A DNA stretch of 64,000 bases from Selenomonas sputigena ATCC 35185 (lineage in GTDB: Bacteria > Bacillota > Negativicutes > Selenomonadales > Selenomonadaceae). The position numbers were made by a program, and so were the translations under genes. The stretch is taken from contig NC_015437.1 of the NCBI RefSeq assembly GCF_000208405.1, positions 2,101,501 through 2,165,500 of the forward strand, in the 5' to 3' direction. Position 1 is the first letter of the stretch, and each line of letters begins with the position of its first letter. The notes under the pieces were generated by a model. It made no database searches. It was not told the DNA's origin and worked only from the letters and a program-made list of their open reading frames with translations. Shown piece by piece: positions 17,613 through 25,619 of the stretch.

Positions 17613-19109
17613 ATGCGCAGGAGATACATCCTTGCACTCGATTCGGGCACGGTGAAGAACCGCACGGCGATTTTTGACGAGCGGGCAAATCTCGTCTCTC
17701 TCGTCAAGAAGGAGCTGAGCGTCTACCGGCCGCAGCCCGGCTGGGTCGAGCAGGATGCGGACGAGATCTGGGCGGCGCAGTTCTGGACGGCGGAGCAGGC
17801 GATTCGCGAGGCGGGCATCAAGAAGTCGGAAATCGCAGCGATCGGCATCACGAACCAGCGCGAGACGACGGTGATCTGGAACCGCCATACGGGACGGCCT
17901 ATTCACCATGCCATAAGCTGGCAGTCGATGCAGTCGAAGGAAATCGTCGAGCGCTTCCGCCAGAACGCTGACCTCCTCGAAGAGTTCCGCCAGAACACGG
18001 CAATGGTGCTCTCGCCGTATTTCTCCGTCAGCAAGATCTGCTGGCTTCTCGACAACGTGCCCGGCGCACGCGAGCTGGCGGAAAAGGGCGACCTGGCCTT
18101 CGGCACGATCGACAGCTGGCTTCTGTGGAAGCTCACGGGCGGCAAGGTGCATGCGACGGATGACTCGAACGCCTCGCGCACGATGCTCTACCATCTCGCG
18201 CACGGCACATGGGACGAGACGCTCCTGCAGCACACGCGCATCCCGCACTCTCTTATGCCGGAGATTCATCCATCCTCGCACGAATACGGCATGACCTCTC
18301 CCGCTGTGTTCGGCACGGAAATTCCCATCAGCGGCATCCTCGGCAACCAGCAGGCCGACCTCTTCGGCCAATGCTGCTTCACGCCCGGCACAGCGAAGAA
18401 CACCTACGGAGAAGGCTCTTTCTTCCTCCTCAACACGGGCGATCGCTACGTGCAGTCGCACAACGGGCTCAACGCCACCGTCGCCTGGAAGCTCGGCGAT
18501 CGCATTACCTACGCGCTCGAAGGCAGCATCTTCGTGGCGGGCGTCGCACTCGAATGGCTGCGGCGCGGACTCAAGATCCTCGACTCGCTCGAAGAATCCG
18601 AATGGATCGCCAAGCGCGTCACGGACACGGCGGGCGTCTACTTCGTGCCCGCCTTCCGCGGCCTTTCCGCACCCTATTGGGACAGCGAGACGCGCGGCAT
18701 GCTCATCGGGCTTTCCGAGGACACGCGCCGCGCCCATATCGTTCGCGCGGCGCTCGCCGCCATGGCATACCAGGTGCGCGACGTCTACGAGGCGATTCGC
18801 TCGGACGCGGCTCTTCCCATCGAGGAGCTTCGCGTATCGGGCGGCGCGAGCCGCAACAACCTGCTCATGCAGATGCAGGCGGGCGTCCTCGGCCTTCCCG
18901 TGCGCCGCCCCGTCGAAAGCGAGACGACGGCACTCGGCGCCGCCTACATGGCAGGCCTCGCCGCCGGGCTATGGAAGAATACGGAGGAGCTCGCCGCCCT
19001 CTGGCAGGAAGACGCCTGCTTCATGCCGCACTTCAGCAAAGAAGAGCGCGAACGCCTCTACGACGGCTGGCAGAATGCCGTCTCCCACGCCATGGGCTGG
19101 CAGGGCTAG
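17613..19109 (+). CDS. Second glycerol-kinase homologue with altered active-site residues
   Basis: 498-residue FGGY-family protein colinear with GlpK throughout. Several catalytic positions differ from the intact copy at 15284. The phosphate loop is DSGTVKNR instead of DAGTTSNR. The catalytic Asp of GDQQ is Asn (GNQQADLFGQ). NTYGTGCF is NTYGEGSF, losing the Thr that contacts ATP phosphate. The adenine-pocket RVDGG is RVSGG. The glycerol-contacting NQRET is kept. It may be a weak kinase, a kinase for another polyol, or a regulatory pseudokinase. ATG 17613 lies eight bases after AAGGGGG. It sits behind glpF and ends at a bidirectional terminator. Confidence 0.85.
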   Translation: MRRRYILALDSGTVKNRTAIFDERANLVSLVKKELSVYRPQPGWVEQDADEIWAAQFWTAEQAIREAGIKKSEIAAIGITNQRETTVIWNRHTGRPIHHAISWQSMQSKEIVERFRQNADLLEEFRQNTAMVLSPYFSVSKICWLLDNVPGARELAEKGDLAFGTIDSWLLWKLTGGKVHATDDSNASRTMLYHLAHGTWDETLLQHTRIPHSLMPEIHPSSHEYGMTSPAVFGTEIPISGILGNQQADLFGQCCFTPGTAKNTYGEGSFFLLNTGDRYVQSHNGLNATVAWKLGDRITYALEGSIFVAGVALEWLRRGLKILDSLEESEWIAKRVTDTAGVYFVPAFRGLSAPYWDSETRGMLIGLSEDTRRAHIVRAALAAMAYQVRDVYEAIRSDAALPIEELRVSGGASRNNLLMQMQAGVLGLPVRRPVESETTALGAAYMAGLAAGLWKNTEELAALWQEDACFMPHFSKEERERLYDGWQNAVSHAMGWQG

Positions 19110-19139
19110 CGCTAGGCCTAAACAAATTTTGACATGAAA

Positions 19140-19176
19140 AAACAGCCCGATGGGAGCATTTCCCATCGGGCTGTTT
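19140..19176. terminator. Bidirectional terminator between the convergent glpK-like gene and TonB receptor gene
   Basis: Perfect 16-base stem AAACAGCCCGATGGGA / TCCCATCGGGCTGTTT with a five-base loop, between genes that converge at 19109 and 19207. Confidence 0.9.
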
Positions 19177-19206
19177 CTTATCTTCTGCCTCAGAATGTGC
19201 GGATGC

Positions 19207-22200
19207 TCAGAAGCGATAGGTGAGTTGGAAGCGCGCGTAGTCGCCGAGGCGGAAGTGCTCGGGCGTGTAGAGCGTATCGCGCGTCTGCGTGCTCCTTGCG
19301 CCGAAGGTATAGGCGGCTTCCAAGAGAAGATTCTTCGCTGGTACGAAGGATATGCCTGCGGTGAACGAGCGGATGCCGTCGAGGTAGCGGTCGGGGAGAT
19401 CCGCGCCCGTACCACCGACGAAAGAGCCGTGCTCGAAGTTCTTGTAGTCGAAGTACGCACCCCATGTGCCGGGCAGATCCATATCGGCGATGCCATAGTC
19501 AAGGCGCAGAATCCAGAAGTACGGATTCGTGCCGCCGCCCGTGTACCTGCCCGCAGCGTCTCTGCCGCCGTGGAAGTAACGTCCCATATCGGAGCGGTTC
19601 ACGCCGCAGTCGAAAGAGAGCATGGCACGAGGTCCGAGGCGTAGACGCGAGCCGAGACCGAGGACGCTCGCGATGCGAAGTTCCTCTCCCTTAACCTCGG
19701 CACCCCTGCCAAAGGAATGCAGCGCCCAAAGCTCAAGCCCGAGATGATCGCCGACCTGATGACGCACCTTGAAGAAGCCCGCGCCTTCCATCTTGGGGAT
19801 GACGTCATGCTTGAGCAAAAAGCCGGGCTGCGTGAAGGTAATCGGTGCGCCGGGAAGCGGGATCGGCGCATCGTTGAGCGGATCAAATCTGCCTTTCGTG
19901 AGAGCTTCAAAGAATTTGGACGTCCCATGATAGAATCTCCAATCTCCATCCGTCATACCATAGCGAACCTTGCCGAACGCATCGGTCCAAGGCTTGCTCC
20001 GGTTATACCATGACGCTGTATTGCCGACGAAGGAACTAAACATGTGATCGATTGCCTCGTCACGAGTGAGCGTCCTGCCGTCGCGTGTTTCGTAGGTACT
20101 GCCGCTGTCCTCATATACCTTCAGCACATCGTCCATCATCGTCTTGATGTTCTCCGAATGCAGGAGTCCTTCAATGCCGCCATATTTGGGGCTTCCGGCA
20201 ATATTTCCATCTCTTATGCGGTTATATGAAGAAAGGGGAATATTTTCCAGCGGCTTCCCCTGCGTGAGATCATGTACCGTCCCATCTCCACGCCGGATAA
20301 TGATGTCCGCTTGCTTTAAATTATAATATACACGCGATGTCGCTCGCCGTCCATTGATTACTTTGTTCCATTGATTTCTATACGTTCCGCGCGGATCGGC
20401 ATCGGCACGCCGCTGCATCTCGGCATCTATATCTTTTAAGATGCCGACCAGCTCGCGCACAACCTCAAGTTTCTTTTCGGCGATCTGCGCATCGGTCAAA
20501 GATGGATCGCGTACCCAGTTGCCGTTTGCATCCTGAATCTTGCCCGCATTGTTGAACTTCTCGCGATAGTTTGCCTTTGCCTTTGGATCGTAAGGCATCG
20601 GATACGGTTCATTGCTGATATGCTCATCCACGCCGGCGGAGTTGCGGAACGTCCTCGCATAGTAACCGAGCAGCTCGTTGAGCGTCGGCGCACGGCGAAT
20701 CATCGCCGCTTCTTTATGGCTGTAAGCGCTGTCCGAAACACCCGTCGTGCGCGAGAAGTTGCCGACGCCGAACGCCAGCTGCGTGTTGTTCGCCGTATAG
20801 AGCACGCGCATGCCGTCGTACTCCCTGCCAAAGTAATAGCCCGTCACGCCCATCGGCTCGTGGATGCGCCCGAGCGTCCAGTCCCAGCGGTCGGGACTGC
20901 CCGTCAACTCCGCGCGCTCGATATGTGCGCCCGCGAGGCCCTTATTGTCCGACGACGAGTAGGCGGCGTCGTTCGCCGCGCCCGTCGAGGCGATGACCTT
21001 GAGATCGAGTTTGTCGGCGATGCGGTAGCTTGCGCCGACACGCAGGCGCTGCTCGAAGCCATGCCCGTCTCGGTCGGCATAGTTGCGCGCCGCAGCGTCG
21101 TCCGCCTGCGTCTCTTTCGTCTCACGCATTTCCGCCTTGTTCTCTCCTCGATAGGTGTTCGAGCGTATACGATAGTCGCCAAAGACTTCGAGGTCGCCCT
21201 TTTTCCTGTCGTCGGTCGCCGATTCCGGACGGCGCAGGAACCAGTCGGCGCCGTAGATGTTCTTGAGCGGCACGCCGTTCTCATCGACGAGCTGCCCCGC
21301 CGCATTGCGCGCATAGCTATAGCCGAAGATCGTGCCGAGATCGTGGAACTTCGCGTTCATGCCGAAGCGGAACGTGCGGTCGTGATAGGCTCGATCGTCG
21401 TCCTGATGGTTGAACAGATTGTCGACGCCCGCGTAGACAGTGAAGTCCTTCGTGAGATCCTTCTCGATGAGCAGATTCCAGATGCCGAAGCTCTTTTCAT
21501 GATATTCGCCGCGCTTCTTGATGTAATTGCCGTGACTGTCCTGCTCGAAGAGATTGTCGGTCTTGACGGAGTTGCTGTCGAGCATATTGCTGTAATAGCT
21601 GCCCCAGAAAGCGGCGCGCCAGCCGTGCGCCTCGTCCTTATAGTTAACGCCGATGTCGAACTTGTGCGTCGGCCGGTCGAGCAGACGGCTCGGCAGCTCG
21701 TCGTCGCTCGCGTTTATGGCGCGCAGGTAGGTGTAACCGAGCTTCGCGCTCCAATGCCTGTCGAACTTGTGCTGCACCTCGGCTTCGATTCCCGTGAGTT
21801 TCGCCTTGCCGAGATTCTTGAAGCTATATATACGGTCGGCGACGGGTTCATAATCTTTTGCCGTCTTGCTCTGAAACTTGAAATCAATGAGCTGTCCCGT
21901 GAAGTAATGCGTCATATAGTCGGAAATCTCGTTGTGGAAAACGCCAATTTTAGCATAGGTCTTTTCATTTTCCCCTTCGAGCGAAAGGTCGATGTTGAAC
22001 GACTTCTCGGGCTTCAAATCGGGATTGCCGATCCAGTACCAGCCGAGGTGATTTCTTCCCGTGCCGCCGTACATCTCCCAGTTGTAGAAGAGCTCGCCCA
22101 ATCCCGGCTCGGCGTAGCCCGTGCCGATGTTCGCCTTGAGCCTTCGATGCGGCGCAAGCGTATGCGTCATGCCGAGATTGAAGGTAGCGTGCGAGCCGAA

Positions 22201-24012
22201 GCGGTCGCTGTGATCGAGCCGCAGAATCGGCGAAAGGATCGTCTTGGGCGAAAGCTGCCAGGTATCTTGTATATAGGCGTATGTCTTTGTAAGATCCGCC
22301 TCGCCGACGAGAATCTTGTTTGCACGCCGCTCGAACTCCTGCCCGAAGTATTGCCCGTTGAACTTCATGTCCTTGAGCTTCTTATAGGATTCGCCCGCCG
22401 ATTCAAAAAGTCCATAGTACCCGAATACGGGAGCATCAAGATACATCGACGGGGCGTCGGCGAATTTCGGATCGCTGAGATCATTCTGCTCTCGCAAAAG
22501 TCGATTGAAGGCTTCAAACTTCGCTTTCAAAACAGGGTCGGAAATCGTCCCACTCATCAAATACTCTGTCAAATTGATCCGCTTCGCTTCCTCGTAAGTC
22601 AGCGGCGGCGGCGTCGACGAACCGTAATATTCCGTATTGCTGTCCCAGATGAAGCCGTTATCACTGCGAATAAACTTGTGATTGTGTACATAGGAGTCAG
22701 GCTTATCGTCCATGCCCGCTGTATTATCATCGACCCACAGCGACTTGTCGTAATCCCACGGATTGATCGTCACCTCTCGCACTCTGGATGCACTCTTAAG
22801 ACGCGAACCTTCGGCGTATTCTTTCTGCCAACCGAAACCGTAGCTCAGATAATGCGCGTCATTCGCTGCTGTGTTGAAATGGAAATCAAGATTCGTCTGC
22901 CGATGTTCAAGCCAATCGACGCCTGCGAGACTGTTCTTGCCCGCATATTTATCGTGTCCGCCGCTATAGTAGGAAAGAACTGTCGAGTCGTCCTCGCGCA
23001 TTCTACCGTGACCGAAGCTCACGCTGTAGTCCGTCTTTTTCGACCAACGTCCCTCGAATCCAAGGCTGTAGGTATCACGCGAGCGATTGCGCTGATAAAT
23101 CTGCATTGGCTCGAAGAAGGAGCCGAGCGGATAAAGCACGTTCTTGTTGCGCCGCTGCATATCCTCGCGCTCCGTTGTCAGGCGGAAGGTCAGCTTTCTC
23201 GCGTTGTCAAAGCTGTAGACGCCGCTCACGCCGTCGTTCTTGATCGAGCCGTAGAAGCGAAGCGACGGCTTGAAGTCGTCGTACCAGTTCTCGCCCATGA
23301 CGAACTGCTTGCCGCCTGAGTAGACGGGCAAGACTTCGCGCTTCGAGACCCAAGCGCTGAGGTTCAGCTTGCCGAGGTCGCCCGAATCGGCGCGCAGGAA
23401 GAAGTTCGTTGGCAAAGTGTTCGTCTCCGTGCCACTGCCCGTACGCGAGGAATGGTAGCGTCCCTCGACATTCAGCTCAACAGAAGGGCTTTTCACGCCC
23501 TTCTTTGTGATGACGTGGATGACGCCGCCGATGGCGTCCGCGCCGTACTTGGCGCTCGCCGCGCCGCGAATGATTTCGATGCGCTCGATGTTCTCCGCGC
23601 CGATGCGCAGAAGCTCGTCGCCGTTGCCGTTGTACTTCGCCTCGCCGCCCAAGACGCGCTGACCGTCCACCATCAGCAGCGTATGGCGCGGGTCGCCGCC
23701 ACGGATCGACACGCCGACGTTGCCCATCGCGTCGATGGTGCGCGTGACGCCGACCTCGTTGAAGATCACATCCTCGACGGACTTCGCCTGCTTTCTCGCG
23801 ATGTCCTCCTTCGTGATGATCGTCGTCGACTGCGACTCGTACTTCGCCTCTTCCTTTGCCGCATCCGCCTCGACGTTTACGGCGTCGGTCTGAACCTCTG
23901 CCCCTTCCTTCACACTTTCTTCCGCGTGTGCCGCACATACAGGCAAAGCAAAATGCAGCGCGACCGCCAAAGCAAGCGCACGTCCTGCATTCTTGCTCGT
24001 CCTTTTCTTCAT
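19207..24012 (-). CDS. Oversized TonB-dependent receptor with apparent C-terminal porin-like barrel
   Basis: 1601 residues; TonB receptors usually have 600-1000. A signal peptide ends near CAAHAEE. The plug domain follows, with DVIFNEVGVTRTIDAMGNVGVSIRGG and IERIEIIRGAASAKYGADAIGGVIHVITKKG. A TonB-type barrel runs to about residue 890, ending in a typical last strand, DRTFRFGMNAKF (near 21340-21371). From about residue 920 a second beta-rich domain begins (GDLEVFGDYRIRSNTYRGE, RLRVGASYRIADKLDLKV, WTLGRIHEPMGVTGYYFGREYDGMRV). It resembles Negativicutes putative porins and ends in the outer-membrane signature ARFQLTYRF. Its central part (about 1080-1400) is a large helical, loop-like insert. 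The ribosome site is AAGGAGG. The ligand is unknown. Confidence 0.85.
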   Translation of the reverse strand: MKKRTSKNAGRALALAVALHFALPVCAAHAEESVKEGAEVQTDAVNVEADAAKEEAKYESQSTTIITKEDIARKQAKSVEDVIFNEVGVTRTIDAMGNVGVSIRGGDPRHTLLMVDGQRVLGGEAKYNGNGDELLRIGAENIERIEIIRGAASAKYGADAIGGVIHVITKKGVKSPSVELNVEGRYHSSRTGSGTETNTLPTNFFLRADSGDLGKLNLSAWVSKREVLPVYSGGKQFVMGENWYDDFKPSLRFYGSIKNDGVSGVYSFDNARKLTFRLTTEREDMQRRNKNVLYPLGSFFEPMQIYQRNRSRDTYSLGFEGRWSKKTDYSVSFGHGRMREDDSTVLSYYSGGHDKYAGKNSLAGVDWLEHRQTNLDFHFNTAANDAHYLSYGFGWQKEYAEGSRLKSASRVREVTINPWDYDKSLWVDDNTAGMDDKPDSYVHNHKFIRSDNGFIWDSNTEYYGSSTPPPLTYEEAKRINLTEYLMSGTISDPVLKAKFEAFNRLLREQNDLSDPKFADAPSMYLDAPVFGYYGLFESAGESYKKLKDMKFNGQYFGQEFERRANKILVGEADLTKTYAYIQDTWQLSPKTILSPILRLDHSDRFGSHATFNLGMTHTLAPHRRLKANIGTGYAEPGLGELFYNWEMYGGTGRNHLGWYWIGNPDLKPEKSFNIDLSLEGENEKTYAKIGVFHNEISDYMTHYFTGQLIDFKFQSKTAKDYEPVADRIYSFKNLGKAKLTGIEAEVQHKFDRHWSAKLGYTYLRAINASDDELPSRLLDRPTHKFDIGVNYKDEAHGWRAAFWGSYYSNMLDSNSVKTDNLFEQDSHGNYIKKRGEYHEKSFGIWNLLIEKDLTKDFTVYAGVDNLFNHQDDDRAYHDRTFRFGMNAKFHDLGTIFGYSYARNAAGQLVDENGVPLKNIYGADWFLRRPESATDDRKKGDLEVFGDYRIRSNTYRGENKAEMRETKETQADDAAARNYADRDGHGFEQRLRVGASYRIADKLDLKVIASTGAANDAAYSSSDNKGLAGAHIERAELTGSPDRWDWTLGRIHEPMGVTGYYFGREYDGMRVLYTANNTQLAFGVGNFSRTTGVSDSAYSHKEAAMIRRAPTLNELLGYYARTFRNSAGVDEHISNEPYPMPYDPKAKANYREKFNNAGKIQDANGNWVRDPSLTDAQIAEKKLEVVRELVGILKDIDAEMQRRADADPRGTYRNQWNKVINGRRATSRVYYNLKQADIIIRRGDGTVHDLTQGKPLENIPLSSYNRIRDGNIAGSPKYGGIEGLLHSENIKTMMDDVLKVYEDSGSTYETRDGRTLTRDEAIDHMFSSFVGNTASWYNRSKPWTDAFGKVRYGMTDGDWRFYHGTSKFFEALTKGRFDPLNDAPIPLPGAPITFTQPGFLLKHDVIPKMEGAGFFKVRHQVGDHLGLELWALHSFGRGAEVKGEELRIASVLGLGSRLRLGPRAMLSFDCGVNRSDMGRYFHGGRDAAGRYTGGGTNPYFWILRLDYGIADMDLPGTWGAYFDYKNFEHGSFVGGTGADLPDRYLDGIRSFTAGISFVPAKNLLLEAAYTFGARSTQTRDTLYTPEHFRLGDYARFQLTYRF

Positions 24013-24026
24013 GCCGCTTCCTCCTT

Positions 24027-24045
24027 GATATTGATTTTTATATTC
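24027..24045. promoter_or_regulatory. Possible Fur box at the TonB receptor start
   Basis: GATATTGATTTTTATATTC matches the 19-base Fur consensus at 13 positions by eye. It lies between the predicted transcription start and the ribosome site of the receptor gene. Iron repression is common for such receptors; this site is only suggestive. Confidence 0.35.
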
Positions 24046-24053
24046 CTATAGGT

Positions 24054-24062
24054 ATTATATCA
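24054..24062 (-). promoter_or_regulatory. Extended -10 promoter of the TonB receptor
   Basis: Minus strand TGATATAAT is a perfect extended -10 element. A short palindrome, CCTATAGG, follows near the transcription start. No good -35. Confidence 0.5.
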
Positions 24063-24341
24063 TTTTTTGCAAAGAAATCTAGAGGAATGAAAATTTTTAT
24101 TGAATATATATAAATAAAGTTCATATGTAAGATCATACCTCAATTTTCGGCGGAAGTTCTGTTATGTGAAGATGTGCAGCTGCATGGAGCATAAATTCCT
24201 TTAGGTTATTGTTCCATAAAGATATTTCATAGGATGGGATTCCCAGATCAGGCAGGATATGTTCAGAAAAAACAGAAGGATATAATTACTCAGAAAAGCG
24301 TCCCTGAAGATGTACATTTCAAAAGAGGAGATGATAAGAAA

Positions 24342-25601
24342 ATGGATGCAGCAACATTGACCTTAGTGGTGCTGGGAATTGCCGCCTTCTTCTTCGCCAC
24401 GGAGATCATCCCACTGGCGGTGACGGCGATGGGAGCGGCGATTGCTCTGGGCTTTCTCGGCGTGCTGACGCCCGCCGAAGTATTTGCCGGCCTGTCGAAT
24501 TCCACCGTCGTATTGTTCGCGGGCATGTTCGTCATCGGTGCGGCGATGTTCCAGACAGGTCTTGCTCAGAAGATCGGCGTAGAAGTGGTAAAAAAATCGG
24601 GCACGGATGAAAAGCGGCTGATGGTCGCCTTGATGGTCATAACGATCGGCCTGTCCTCGGTTTCGTCAAACACAGCGACCGTCGCCTGCCTGATCCCCGT
24701 CGTCATGCAGATCTGCGCCGCCGCGCGCCTTCCCGTCGCACCCCAGCTCATGGCGCTCGCCATCGCGGCGAACGTCGGCGGCACGATCACGATGATCGGC
24801 ACACCGCCGAACATCCTAATGAGCGCGACTTTGGATGCAAACGGCTTGACGTCCTTCGGCTTCTTCGAGTTCGCTTGGATCGGCATCCCCTTGTCCATCA
24901 TCGGCGTGCTCTACATGGTATTCATCGGCAGCCGCCTCTGCCCGCACACCATGTCAGAAAGCGAGATGGACGACAAATCCTCCGAAGCACCCAAAGATGC
25001 GCGAAAGATGATCATCTGCGCGGCAATTCTCATCGCTACGGTCATCGCGATGGTGCTTGAAAAGCAGATCCACGTCCCCATGCAGACCTCAGCGATTGTC
25101 GGGGCTCTCACCTGCGTGCTCACGGGATGTGTATCGGAAAAGCAGGCATATCAGGGCATTGACTGGACGACGATCTTCCTTTTCGCCGGCATGCTTCCCC
25201 TGGCAAAGGCTATGGACACGAGCGGCGCGGGAAAGCTCATCGCGCACAGCGTCCTCGACCTCATCGGCACGCATCCTGCTCCCATGCTGATCGTCGTCTC
25301 CATGTTCCTTCTCTCCTGCGGACTCACGCAGTTCATGTCCAACACGGCCTCCTCGGCGCTCCTCGCCCCCATCGGCATTTCCATCGCCCAATCGATTGGC
25401 GTGTCGCCGCACCCCGTGCTCATGGCGATCGGCATCGCCGCCTCCTGCGCCTTCACGACGCCCGTCGCCACGCCGCCCAACACCTTAGTTCTGGGGCCGG
25501 GAAAATTCCGCTTCATGGATTATGTGAAGATCGGCGTGCCGCTCGCCGTGCTCTCCCTCATCACATGCGCTGTTATCATCCCCGTGGTATGGCCGTTCTA
25601 G
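24342..25601 (+). CDS. DASS/SLC13-family anion (dicarboxylate-type) symporter
   Basis: 419-residue inner-membrane transporter with about ten hydrophobic segments. The paired helix-hairpin motifs of the family are present: SSNTATVACLIPVV in the first half with TMIGTPPNILM after it, and SNTASSALLAPIGIS with TPVATPPNTLVLGPG in the second. In VcINDY-type proteins these SNT loops bind sodium and the carboxylate. ATG 24342 lies after GAGGAG at a rather long spacing; a longer in-frame start at 24234 has no support. It precedes the SHMT-like gene by 18 bases, likely as one transcript. The substrate is probably a di- or tricarboxylate, unproven. Confidence 0.88.
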   Translation: MDAATLTLVVLGIAAFFFATEIIPLAVTAMGAAIALGFLGVLTPAEVFAGLSNSTVVLFAGMFVIGAAMFQTGLAQKIGVEVVKKSGTDEKRLMVALMVITIGLSSVSSNTATVACLIPVVMQICAAARLPVAPQLMALAIAANVGGTITMIGTPPNILMSATLDANGLTSFGFFEFAWIGIPLSIIGVLYMVFIGSRLCPHTMSESEMDDKSSEAPKDARKMIICAAILIATVIAMVLEKQIHVPMQTSAIVGALTCVLTGCVSEKQAYQGIDWTTIFLFAGMLPLAKAMDTSGAGKLIAHSVLDLIGTHPAPMLIVVSMFLLSCGLTQFMSNTASSALLAPIGISIAQSIGVSPHPVLMAIGIAASCAFTTPVATPPNTLVLGPGKFRFMDYVKIGVPLAVLSLITCAVIIPVVWPF

Positions 25602-25619
25602 CTGAAAGGAGCTTCCTAT

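Larger units (their letters stand above)
24013..24341. other. Divergent intergenic region between TonB receptor and DASS transporter
   Basis: 329 AT-rich bases. On the minus side it holds the receptor promoter and a Fur-like site. On the plus side only the ribosome site of the transporter was recognised. No small gene is supported. Confidence 0.5.

Noticed and set aside
20620-23319. 899-codon open frame antisense to the TonB receptor
   Set aside because: High-GC codon use keeps the opposite frame open. It has no ribosome site, no domain, and the sense frame has clear family motifs.
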